Below the pieces are notes generated by a model. It ran no database searches. It was not told the DNA's origin and saw only the letters and a list, made by a program, of their open reading frames with translations. From Propionibacteriaceae bacterium (lineage in GTDB: Bacteria; Actinomycetota; Actinomycetes; Propionibacteriales; Propionibacteriaceae), in contig JAPUEL010000074.1 in assembly GCA_027492545.1 (NCBI GenBank), forward strand, positions 1-47,131: a stretch of DNA of 47,131 bases. Direction: 5' to 3'. This document shows positions 9,476 to 17,486 of the stretch, piece by piece. Made by a program: the position numbers and the translations under genes. Positions within the stretch are counted from its first letter, which is position 1. Each line of letters starts with the position of its first letter.

Positions 9476-11358
9476 GGTCGGCTCATGACTGACGAGTAGA
9501 CATCGACGATTTGCGCGCACATCTCCACGACGGTTGGGATTGAGGGCGGCAGCACAGGGCGTCGGCTGGGGTCTAGCGCCTGCACTAGCGCTGCATCCAC
9601 GAAGTCTTCATCGGTGTCGGCAATGCAGTGCGCCGGCAGGATTTCGGGGTTGCCCCCGATTGAGCTTGCTACGACTCCCAAGCCGTTCGCGACGGCGTCG
9701 ATCAGCGTGTAGGAGAGATTATCCGACAGCGAAGGCTGCAGGATCACATCGTGCTCCGACATCGCCACGATCGGGTCGATGAAGCCCGCAAAGTTGACGG
9801 CGTCCGTGATGCCGAGGGCATGGGCCTGGGCCTTTAGCCGCATCTCCTCGTCGCCGGTTCCGGCCACTGTCAGGCGAGCCTGAGGGTGGGAGGCGTGGAT
9901 TCGGGCGAACACTCGAACAGTCATCGCGACGTTCTTTTCTGCTGACAGACGGGTCAGCGAAAGGAAGCGCAGACCCGAGGGTCTGACGGAGGGAGTGGCC
10001 GGCCGATCGACACCATTGCGGATGACGACGACATCCTGACGTGGCCGCCAGTACCGCAGAAGGTCGCGACGCGTTGACTCGCTGACGGCGATCAGCGCCG
10101 CGAACCTCTTCAGACGGAGGTGATGAACCGCCTCCATGATCGTGGCCCTCATCGAATTGCTGTGAAACATCAGTCGGTCGGGTGAGATGTGGTGCTCGGT
10201 GCTCACAAGCAATGGTCGGAGCCCGGGCGTCGCCAGTGCGCTCAGAATATCTGCCCTTGCCAGATGTGAGTGGACCACGTCTGGGCGGAGTGTCCGGATC
10301 ACACTCCGCAGTTGCCGCACCGCAGTGGGCACCGGAACTCCAGGCTCGACCCGAACCGGCTGGACCGCCGCACCAACCCGGCGGAGATGCTCGAGTAGCG
10401 GGCCTTCTGGAGCGGCGACCACCACCCGCCACCCGGGCAGGCCCACCGTGGCAACGTCGATGATGTGCCGGGCTACTCCAGCAAGGTTCGAGACTGGCGC
10501 GAGCAGGAGGGCGGTCGCGATGGGGGACGCAGGCACGCGCAGCCGGACGCGTCCGCTCACATGGCCCACTCGGCGCACCAGGTCGCGCGCTACTGTTCGC
10601 GCAGTCACCCAGCTGGGCGATCGTATCAGTGCGTGGCCGGCTGACACAGGCCACACCGCCAGGGCAGCAACCGTCCGGCGCCGACTCGGGATAGCGCCGG
10701 GGTTGTGCCGAGCCTGCACGAGGACTTCGCCCTTCGCGTTCAGGTAGACCTTACGCAGCAGCTCACGCGCGGATGCCGTCGGTCGAAAGCGCACCACCAT
10801 CCGAGGCGCACTTCCGATGGCGGTCCCGTGTGCCCGCAGGCGAAGCGAGAAATCCATGTCCTCCGCAGCATAAGCGGGAAGGCTCGCGTCGAAACCTCCG
10901 ACCGCGTTGAAGGTCTCGGCGCGGATGGCGAAGTTGCCACTCAACACGCGCCAACTCGTCGGGGCTTCCTGAACCTCTGGATTGAGAGGAGTTCCCTCAG
11001 ACTGCGTGACCAGGCCCGCCGCGACGCAGTGATGTCTGGTGGCCTCAAACGCCGCCTGAACCCAGCCCTCGCCAGCCCAGTCGTCAGCATCACAGAAGGC
11101 CAGGACCGTGCCGGATGTGTTGGCTGCACCGACGTTTCGGGCGTAGGCGGCGCCGGGCCTCAGCGATGCATCCACGACCGTGAGTGCGGGAAGCCGATCG
11201 CGCCACCCTTCAACGACCCCCCGTGTGTCGTCTGTGGAGCCGTTGTCCGCGACGACTACCTCGTACGCGAGATCCGTGGTCTGACGGGCCAGCGCCGCGA
11301 GTTGCTCACCCACGTGAGCAGCAGCGTTACGCACGGGAATCACAACGGACACGTCCAT
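9472..11358 (-). CDS. Two-domain glycosyltransferase, GT2 plus GT4
   Basis: First gene of the four-gene minus-strand operon. It encodes 628 residues with a GT2 domain at 1-230 and a GT4 domain at about 285-600. The GT2 part has VADNGSTDD, the metal site CDADD at 89-93 and AAEDMDFSLRLRAHG near 165, and belongs to the same subfamily as the enzymes at 160, 11462 and 16461. The GT4 part has LTRLSAEKNVAMTV. Its E-x7-E region is degenerate, reading SDNLSYTLIDAVANG, so donor use may differ from its neighbours. ATG at 11358 follows a strong GGGAGGGGG site. Its stop overlaps the next start by four bases. Likely role: adding two residues to the polysaccharide repeat. Confidence 0.85.
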   Translation of the reverse strand: MDVSVVIPVRNAAAHVGEQLAALARQTTDLAYEVVVADNGSTDDTRGVVEGWRDRLPALTVVDASLRPGAAYARNVGAANTSGTVLAFCDADDWAGEGWVQAAFEATRHHCVAAGLVTQSEGTPLNPEVQEAPTSWRVLSGNFAIRAETFNAVGGFDASLPAYAAEDMDFSLRLRAHGTAIGSAPRMVVRFRPTASARELLRKVYLNAKGEVLVQARHNPGAIPSRRRTVAALAVWPVSAGHALIRSPSWVTARTVARDLVRRVGHVSGRVRLRVPASPIATALLLAPVSNLAGVARHIIDVATVGLPGWRVVVAAPEGPLLEHLRRVGAAVQPVRVEPGVPVPTAVRQLRSVIRTLRPDVVHSHLARADILSALATPGLRPLLVSTEHHISPDRLMFHSNSMRATIMEAVHHLRLKRFAALIAVSESTRRDLLRYWRPRQDVVVIRNGVDRPATPSVRPSGLRFLSLTRLSAEKNVAMTVRVFARIHASHPQARLTVAGTGDEEMRLKAQAHALGITDAVNFAGFIDPIVAMSEHDVILQPSLSDNLSYTLIDAVANGLGVVASSIGGNPEILPAHCIADTDEDFVDAALVQALDPSRRPVLPPSIPTVVEMCAQIVDVYSSVMSRP

Positions 11359-11380
11359 GGCTGCCCCCTCCCAGTCGCGT

Positions 11381-11416
11381 CCCCCGATGCTACCGCGTAA
11401 GGCGACCTGGTGTCGG
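11381..11416 (-). promoter_or_regulatory. Candidate promoter of the glycosyltransferase/ABC operon
   Basis: Read on the minus strand, CCGACA (11411-11416) and TAGCAT (11387-11392) are separated by 18 bases and resemble sigma-70-type -35 and -10 boxes. Transcription would start near 11381, giving a leader of about 20 bases that holds the ribosome site of the gene at 11358. The -10 matches the TANNNT pattern common in actinobacteria and the -35 matches four of six positions. Confidence 0.45.
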
Positions 11417-11461
11417 GCCCGGCCTGCTCGCCTGCACCAGGGCTAGACTCGGACGCACAGA

Positions 11462-12397
11462 ATGGAGAGGCGGCAGCTGAGCGTGTCAGATTGTGAGCTG
11501 TCGGTCGTCATTCCGGCGTTCAACGGGATGGGGTTCATCAAGGAACAGCTGGACTCACTCGCGAACCAAGCCACCACCCTTCGATGGGAAGTGATAGTCG
11601 CGGACAACGGATCCACCGACCAAACGCGAGACTATGTCACCTCGCGTGCACTTGAGTTTCCCGTTCCGTTGAGAGTGGTCGATGCGTCAGCACGGCGAGG
11701 CGTGTCGCACGCCAGGAATGCTGGAGCGATCGCCGCACGATCTGATCATGTCGCCATCTGCGACTGCGACGATGCGGTTGATCGGCATTGGATCGACGAA
11801 ATCTACAAGGCCCTACAGACCGCGGATGTTGTCGGGGGCGCGCTGAGCACACTCCACGTCAACGACCCGGTGTTCACGTCAAGCGAACTGGCGTTGCCCC
11901 GAGTCGTCCATACTCGCGTGGGACCCGTTCAAGAACTCAATGGGTGCAACATGGGCCTCCGCAGGGAAGCCCTCCTCAAAGTGGGGGGATTCGACGAGAG
12001 CTACGATCGGGGTGCTGACGATATCGACATGGGCTGGCGAGCGTCTCTCGCTGGGCTTCGAGTCAGCGTCGCTCCGCGGGCTATCGTCTATTACCGGAGG
12101 AGACCCAAGGCCATCGAGGAATGGCGTCAGCGTTCCCGTGGCGGACGCGCCTATGTCCTTCAGCGTCTGCGGAACTCGGAATTGCTCATTGCCCGACCAA
12201 GCTGGTTGCGGACCTTTGGCGGTGTCGCTGTCGCGACGATGCAGATACCCCGCCGCGTGTTCAGCAGACTTGGCAGGCGCCACATCGTCTCCGACTTCGC
12301 TTGGAGATGGGGAGAGATCGGCGGTCTGCGCGAGTTCAGGCCCGGCCGACCGCTTCCGGAACGGATCCTGATGACCACGCCGGGGTGGCAGCCGTAG
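11462..12397 (+). CDS. GT2 glycosyltransferase
   Basis: A single-domain family 2 glycosyltransferase of up to 311 residues. It shows the donor motifs SVVIPAFNG and VADNGSTDQ, the metal site CDCDD, and the acceptor-side LNGCNMGLRREAL and GADDIDMGWRASLAG. The C-terminal 90 residues are basic and may sit against the membrane. The start is uncertain: ATG 11462 lies 12 bases after a TAGACT -10-like box (11444-11449), while GTG 11483 has a GGAGAGG site 12 bases upstream. It is transcribed away from the operon beginning at 11358 and converges on the NeuB-type gene with 20 bases between stops. Its sequence is closest in layout to the broken GT2 at 160-1067. Confidence 0.85.
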   Translation: MERRQLSVSDCELSVVIPAFNGMGFIKEQLDSLANQATTLRWEVIVADNGSTDQTRDYVTSRALEFPVPLRVVDASARRGVSHARNAGAIAARSDHVAICDCDDAVDRHWIDEIYKALQTADVVGGALSTLHVNDPVFTSSELALPRVVHTRVGPVQELNGCNMGLRREALLKVGGFDESYDRGADDIDMGWRASLAGLRVSVAPRAIVYYRRRPKAIEEWRQRSRGGRAYVLQRLRNSELLIARPSWLRTFGGVAVATMQIPRRVFSRLGRRHIVSDFAWRWGEIGGLREFRPGRPLPERILMTTPGWQP

Positions 12398-12417
12398 CCA
12401 GGCCTGGGCACAACAGC

Positions 12418-14661
12418 TCAGAACCACCGCTCCAGTCGTTCAAGCGCCGTCCAGAACCCCTCGCCGTTGTTGACGTGACCCATCCAGATCTCCGGGATGA
12501 ACGGCACCCCGGGGGCCAGCTCGTCGAGCTGCCGGGCGAGCAGTGGCCAGTCCACCTCACCGTCGCCGATCTGCGGCCCTTCACCGTCGACACCCTCGGC
12601 GTCGACGATGTGGAGGTGGTCCGACAGGGGCGCCAGCGCCTCGACGTACTCCGAGAACGGGCGCTTGTGGAAGTTCGCGGCGAGCTTCGAGTGCGAGATG
12701 TCGAGAGTGAGTCGCTGGCCGTACTCCCGGCAGAAGTCGACCGTGTCCTCCAACCCCATGAAGAGGTTGTGATACTGCTGGCCACCCATCAGCCACGGGT
12801 AGGGGGGCAGGGTCTGCGCCGTGAGACGGACTTCGGAGTGGTCCACCCGCTCCAGCGCCTGCGCGATCCGCGCGTACATGGCGGGGCGCTCATTCGGAGC
12901 GACGAATCGATCCGACGTGAAACCACCCATGGTCGCTATGACGACGGGAGGTGCGTCGAGCGTGAAGTAGCCGCTCATCCGGCGGGTCACGTCGATGACC
13001 CTCTGCAGTTCCGCGATCGACCGCTCCCAGGTCGAGTCGTCGGTGCTGGCGAGGTTGACGATGAAGTCGCCGTCGTAGAGATCAGGCAGGTGGACGGTGT
13101 ATGACATGTCCAGCTTGCGGTCGAAAGCCTCGTCGACGTCGATGTCCACGTCCTTGTACGACATGTGGAACTCGATGAAGTCCGGCGTGACGTCCGCCGT
13201 CAGCTTGGCGTAGTCGTGGTGCCGGACAGGAAGGCCCCAAGGGCGGCGGAAGCGATACTGCCGCCCGCCGGTCACCGCATCGCTGAGGTCGCCCGGGTAG
13301 AAGAAGTCCCCCGCCTCAACCACCCTCTTGACTCGGCGCCCGATCAACTCCTCCAGCCTGTTGGGCTGCAGCCCGCGCCCCGGGGACTTGGCCTCTACGT
13401 CAGATCGGCCGACCGTTTCGCCCATCTCGATCCGCCGCGTCGCCACGAGCGACTTGGCCAGGTTGACCCGGTTCATCGACTCGCCGGTGGAGACGGCGCG
13501 TGGTCCCCCGCTGCCCAGCGCCTCCTCGAGTTCACGGATCTTGCTCACCATCTGGCCGAACTCCGCGGGCAGCAGCGACACCTTGTGGTCGTTGCCCTCC
13601 AAGCCCCTGTCCGTGGTGAAGTGCTTCTCGATGATGCGAGCGCCCATCGCGACCGCCGCCACAGGGATGTGGAAGCCCCGCTCGTGACCGGAGTACCCGA
13701 CCGGGCCGCCGGTGATCTCGGCCAGTCGCTTCAGGTAGCGCAGGTTGATGTCCTTGAAGGGCGCCGGATAGGTCGACTGGCAGTGCAGCATGGCCCATGG
13801 CGATCCGGATGACCGCAGCAGCGAAGCCGCCTCGATGATCTCGGCCTCCGTCGACATCCCTGTCGAGACCAGCAGGGGCAGCTGGGTGGCGAACATGTCA
13901 CGCAACAACCCGTGGTTGGTCATGTCCGCGCTGGCCACCTTGAGCGCCGGGATGCCGTACCCGGCCAGCGCCCGGACGGAGGGTGGGTCCCAGGGGGTGC
14001 ACAGCACCTCGACGTCGCGGGCGCGGCAGTGATCGAACACCTCGAACATCTGCGACGGGGTGAGCGAGTACTTGGACAGGAGGTTGAGGGTGTACTGGGC
14101 GCCGAGATCCTCGCCGGCCGTCTCACCTCCGGACTGTCGGTACAGGGCATCCAGGTCACGCAGCTGGAACTTGACCGCGTCAGCACCGGCCTCCGCGGCG
14201 AGGTCCACGAGCCGCTTGGCGAAAGCCACGTCCCCCTGATGGTTGTTGCCGATCTCGGCGATGATCAGCACCGGATCCTCGTTCGAGACGCGGTGCCGGC
14301 CGATCTGGAGGTGGTCGGCTGCAGTGGTGGCGACGGCGACCACGCGGCGCTGCTCGTCGAGCAGCGGCAGGTGCGTGATCGCCCCACCGAGGAGTGCCGC
14401 AATGTCCTCCGCGGGCAGCGACGCCGAGGCTGAGCGGACCCCGCGGTTGGCGACCGTCTCGACGTCAGCCGAAAGATCGGCGTCGCGGGTGGCGATGAGC
14501 CATCGGCGGACATCACCGTCGGACAGCGAGCCGACCAGGTGGCCATGCGAATCGATGACGAACAGGATCCGGGCCTTGTTCGCCGTGATCTTCGTCAGCG
14601 CCGAGAGCACGGACTCGCTGCCATTGATGACGAACGGGCCGATCTGACGGTCAACCTGCAT
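12418..14661 (-). CDS. neuB: NeuB-type nonulosonate synthase with CBS and TIM-barrel domains
   Basis: An unusually large sialic/legionaminic acid synthase homologue of 747 residues; plain NeuB is about 340. Domains in order: a CBS pair at about 8-118 (FVIDSHGHLVGSLSDGD, THLPLLDEQRRVV), the NeuB barrel at 125-385 (AEIGNNHQGD, HCQSTYPAP, GYSGHERG, EKHFTTDR), an antifreeze-like SAF domain at about 405-462 (SLVATRRIEMGE, SPGRGLQP), and a second TIM-barrel domain at 475-747 resembling sugar isomerases/AP endonuclease family 2 (FTLDAPPVVIATMGG, LTLDISHSKLAA). NeuB enzymes condense phosphoenolpyruvate with an N-acylated hexosamine. The C-terminal barrel's role is unknown. ATG at 14661 has a GGGGAGG site, better than the upstream start at 14688. 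The neighbours neuA and a PIG-L deacetylase support a role in making an activated nonulosonate. Confidence 0.9.
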   Translation of the reverse strand: MQVDRQIGPFVINGSESVLSALTKITANKARILFVIDSHGHLVGSLSDGDVRRWLIATRDADLSADVETVANRGVRSASASLPAEDIAALLGGAITHLPLLDEQRRVVAVATTAADHLQIGRHRVSNEDPVLIIAEIGNNHQGDVAFAKRLVDLAAEAGADAVKFQLRDLDALYRQSGGETAGEDLGAQYTLNLLSKYSLTPSQMFEVFDHCRARDVEVLCTPWDPPSVRALAGYGIPALKVASADMTNHGLLRDMFATQLPLLVSTGMSTEAEIIEAASLLRSSGSPWAMLHCQSTYPAPFKDINLRYLKRLAEITGGPVGYSGHERGFHIPVAAVAMGARIIEKHFTTDRGLEGNDHKVSLLPAEFGQMVSKIRELEEALGSGGPRAVSTGESMNRVNLAKSLVATRRIEMGETVGRSDVEAKSPGRGLQPNRLEELIGRRVKRVVEAGDFFYPGDLSDAVTGGRQYRFRRPWGLPVRHHDYAKLTADVTPDFIEFHMSYKDVDIDVDEAFDRKLDMSYTVHLPDLYDGDFIVNLASTDDSTWERSIAELQRVIDVTRRMSGYFTLDAPPVVIATMGGFTSDRFVAPNERPAMYARIAQALERVDHSEVRLTAQTLPPYPWLMGGQQYHNLFMGLEDTVDFCREYGQRLTLDISHSKLAANFHKRPFSEYVEALAPLSDHLHIVDAEGVDGEGPQIGDGEVDWPLLARQLDELAPGVPFIPEIWMGHVNNGEGFWTALERLERWF

Positions 14662-14770
14662 TGCGGCCTCCCCACGAGCGTCCACCAACCGTAACAGAGC
14701 GCCGAGCTCCGCTGCCCGATCGCCGGCGCCGCCCGGCCGCCCGCGACGGCCTGCGCACTACGCTCGGCAT

Positions 14771-15688
14771 GTGCCGCTGAACAATGGGCTCGACCGGCCC
14801 GTACTCCTGCTCTCCCCACACCTCGACGACGCCGTCTTCAGCGCTGGGGCGCTGGTGGGGCGACCCACCGTCGAGGTGTGGACGGTGTTCGCGGGCGTCC
14901 CCGAGAGCCCTGGCCCAACCGCATGGGACTCGTCCTGCGGCTACGAGGACTCGAGGGTCCTCATGAAGGACCGGTTGGCGGAGGATGCCGCAGCACTGGG
15001 CGAGACTCGGTTCGAGCAGCTCCCGTTTCTCGAGCGTGCCTACACGACACCTGCCCGGAGGACGGCGGACCTGGCCAGCCTCGCGGGGCGCATCGGCGAA
15101 TGGATCGACCGTAACCCGGGCGGATGCCTGGCCCTGCCCGCCGGAGCAGGCGTGACCATGCGGCCCGCGTGGCACCAGCAGGCGCGCCGGAGGCTCGCCG
15201 GAAGGCGGCGAGGGACATCGCCGGCGGGAGAACGCGACGGTTCACAATCCGCAGGCCCAGCCGGGGAACCCGCACCGGCCGGGAAGGCCAAGCGCGTCGT
15301 CCGCTGGTTGCTGCACGTCGACTACCAGCGACGCCGGCGGGCGGCACAGCGTTCGGGGATGCTGGCCAATGAAGATCACCTCGCGGTGCGCGACGCCGGA
15401 CTCGCCTTGGCCAGCCGCCGGGGCGTGGACGTCTTGCTCTATGAGGAACTGCCCTACCTGTGGGCTGCGCGAGGTGACGCCGCCGCGGTGAGCGCCGCCT
15501 CCGCTGCCGGCCGCAGCGCTCACCGACTCGAGCTCACCCCGGACTTGACGGACAAGCACGCTCGGATGACCCGGTACCGGACCCAGCTGCGGGTCATGGA
15601 CCCAGAACATCGCCGTCTGGAGGACCCGGCCCGCCTTCCGAGCCAGGAGCGCTACTGGTGGCTGCCTGCGGCCGCCGACCCCGTCTGA
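14771..15688 (+). CDS. PIG-L family sugar de-N-acetylase
   Basis: A 305-residue protein opening with LLLSPHLDDAVFSAGALVG, the zinc-binding PHxDD motif of the PIG-L/MshB/LmbE family at residues 14-18. The C-terminus KHARMTRYRTQLRVMD is also family-like. A basic insertion of about 60 residues around 140-200 is longer than usual. The family removes acetyl groups from N-acetylhexosamines or similar sugars in the cytoplasm. It sits between the NeuB-type and NeuA-type genes, so it may deacetylate a nonulosonate precursor or a repeat-unit sugar so that another acyl group can be added; that is inference. The start GTG 14771 lies six bases after TACGCT (14759-14764) with no ribosome site, suggesting a leaderless message. 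Confidence 0.82.
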   Translation: MPLNNGLDRPVLLLSPHLDDAVFSAGALVGRPTVEVWTVFAGVPESPGPTAWDSSCGYEDSRVLMKDRLAEDAAALGETRFEQLPFLERAYTTPARRTADLASLAGRIGEWIDRNPGGCLALPAGAGVTMRPAWHQQARRRLAGRRRGTSPAGERDGSQSAGPAGEPAPAGKAKRVVRWLLHVDYQRRRRAAQRSGMLANEDHLAVRDAGLALASRRGVDVLLYEELPYLWAARGDAAAVSAASAAGRSAHRLELTPDLTDKHARMTRYRTQLRVMDPEHRRLEDPARLPSQERYWWLPAAADPV

Positions 15689-15712
15689 GGTCGACCGCGA
15701 CCCGCCCGAACC

Positions 15713-16402
15713 TCAGACTGCCTCATCCGCGAGGCGCCTCAGCGCTGCCTCGGCCGAGGCCAGGTCGTGGAGCGTGTCGATGTCCACGCCCTCGATCTCG
15801 TCCATCACGAAGAGCCCGATCTTTCCGCCAATCCTGTTGTCGGTGTCGGTGTACACCTCGGTGCGGGTGACGTAGAGCGAGCCCGTCTCGCGGTAGCGGA
15901 GTTGGTCCGGCGTCATGTCCTGGCGGCGCCGTCGGTGCTGCCAGTCCCAGTGAGGGACCGCCGAGTCGCCGTCGAGGCCCCACAGGAACGGCGGACAGGG
16001 GACGACCCCCACCAGCGAGTCCGGACCTTGCTCCATGAACTGGGTCAACGACCGCTCCAGTGTCCCCGCCAGCCTCACCGGTGACGTCGCCTGAAGCAAC
16101 ATCACCTGATCGGGGCGGGCAAACCTGGCCGAGCAGACGTCTATCGCGTGCCGCACCACGGGTTCGGTGGGCGTCTCGTCCTGAGCCAGCGATGCCGGGC
16201 GCTCGATCACCCAGGCCCCAGCAGCCTCGCTCACCGCCGCGATCTCGACATCCTCCGTCGACACCGCCACACGCACCCCGGGGACGGCGAGGGCCTGCTC
16301 GATGGTCCAAACGATGAGCGGTTTGCCTCCCACGTCGATGAGGTTCTTGCGGGGAATGCCCTTGGACCCGCCTCGTGCGGGGATCACGGCCAGCGTCTGC
16401 AT
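15713..16402 (-). CDS. neuA: CMP-nonulosonate cytidylyltransferase (NeuA type)
   Basis: A 229-residue cytidylyltransferase that activates a sialic-acid-like sugar with CTP to give the CMP-sugar donor. The signature AVIPARGGSKGIPRKNL stands at residues 5-21 and binds CTP; downstream are VSTEDVEIA, RPASLAQDETPTE and LLQATSPVR, all typical of CMP-Neu5Ac/CMP-legionaminate synthetases. The start ATG at 16402 is chosen because the family motif follows directly. There is no ribosome site, but CAGAAT lies six bases upstream, so the message may be leaderless. It converges on the PIG-L gene and is divergent from the GT2 gene at 16461. Together with the NeuB-type enzyme it implies that the polysaccharide contains a nonulosonic acid. 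Confidence 0.92.
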   Translation of the reverse strand: MQTLAVIPARGGSKGIPRKNLIDVGGKPLIVWTIEQALAVPGVRVAVSTEDVEIAAVSEAAGAWVIERPASLAQDETPTEPVVRHAIDVCSARFARPDQVMLLQATSPVRLAGTLERSLTQFMEQGPDSLVGVVPCPPFLWGLDGDSAVPHWDWQHRRRRQDMTPDQLRYRETGSLYVTRTEVYTDTDNRIGGKIGLFVMDEIEGVDIDTLHDLASAEAALRRLADEAV

Positions 16403-16460
16403 GGGCCTATTCTGGCCCCCATCGGGGCCGAGCGCCCCGCCGCAACTGGAAGGGGAGGTC

Positions 16461-17408
16461 GTGCCGACCCCAGAGGTCTCCGTCGTCATCGCCTCCTACA
16501 ACGGCGCGGCACGCATCGGGCTCCAGTTGGAGGCGCTCGCCACACAGAGCGACGCGCCGCCCTTCGAGGTGATCGTCGTGGACAACGGCTCGACCGACGG
16601 ACTGCGCGAGGCTGCACTCTCCTGGGCTGACCGACTGCCCGGTCTGCGCGTGATCCCGGCGAAGCGTCACCAGGGCACCAGCTACGCCCGCAATGTCGGG
16701 ATCGCGGCGGCACGCTCCGACAAGATCGCCTTCTGCGACGACGACGACTGCGTGGGCGCGCGCTGGGTGGACGCGGCCTCGCGCAGCCTGGACGCCGCCG
16801 AGTTCGTCACCGGGGCCGTGACGGATCTGGAGGCTCATTCATTCAGCAGCGTCGCCGACGTGCGCGCCCTGGTCCCCGAGCCCGCGACGTTCAAGGCCCC
16901 GCATCACGAGACGGGATTTGACGCCTACCCGGTCCTGATGGGCGGCAACAGCGCACTCCGCAAGCCAGTGGCCCTCCGGTTGGGGGGCTTCGACCAGCGG
17001 TTCTTCCCGGGCGCCGAGGACAACGATCTGGCGTTGCGCCATGTCGCGTCCGGCGGGGCGTTGTTGCGGGCCCCGAGCATGGTGGTGGCCGCGCGAACGC
17101 GCCCCACCGTCGCCGGCGCCGCGAGGCGAGCCTTCGACGGAGGACACATGCACATGCGCCTGTGCCGTGTGCACGGCCTGTGGGCCGTCTCCCCGGCCCT
17201 GCACGAGCCGGACTTCCGGCTGGATCTCCTGCGCGCAATCGCGGCGGCGGCGCGGGACCACCTCAGCCGACGCCGCGACGCCCGCGGCTCAGCCACCCGC
17301 ATCGCGCTGCGGGCCGGCCAGGTGCTGGGGTGGGTGGAGTCCGGCCTGCTGCGCAGGGTCCCGCCACAGCGGACCCGCCTGGGACTGGACGGACAAGACG
17401 TCGAGTGA
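16461..17408 (+). CDS. GT2 glycosyltransferase
   Basis: A 315-residue family 2 transferase. The start is GTG at 16461, six bases after a GGGGAGG site; upstream in-frame codons overlap neuA and are unlikely to be used. Motifs: SVVIASYNGAARIG, VVDNGSTDG, the metal site CDDDD, then LMGGNSALRKPVALRLGGFD and GAEDNDLALRHVASG. It belongs to the same subfamily as the GT2 domains at 160, 9472 and 11462. Its position beside neuA makes it a candidate for a sugar next to the nonulosonate, but GT2 enzymes normally use UDP- or dTDP-sugars, not CMP-sugars. It converges on the gene ending at 17487. Confidence 0.86.
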   Translation: MPTPEVSVVIASYNGAARIGLQLEALATQSDAPPFEVIVVDNGSTDGLREAALSWADRLPGLRVIPAKRHQGTSYARNVGIAAARSDKIAFCDDDDCVGARWVDAASRSLDAAEFVTGAVTDLEAHSFSSVADVRALVPEPATFKAPHHETGFDAYPVLMGGNSALRKPVALRLGGFDQRFFPGAEDNDLALRHVASGGALLRAPSMVVAARTRPTVAGAARRAFDGGHMHMRLCRVHGLWAVSPALHEPDFRLDLLRAIAAAARDHLSRRRDARGSATRIALRAGQVLGWVESGLLRRVPPQRTRLGLDGQDVE

Positions 17409-17486
17409 GACGCGCCGCGGGCGCAACCGGACGCTACGCCGTAGGGCAGTCTGTCTGACGGAACGCCTCCGCGGGACGAAACGCAG

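Noticed and set aside
12121..13104. A plus-strand frame across the end of a GT2 gene and the NeuB gene
   Set aside because: It spans two genes whose motifs are intact in other frames, and its translation shows only Arg/Val-rich composition.
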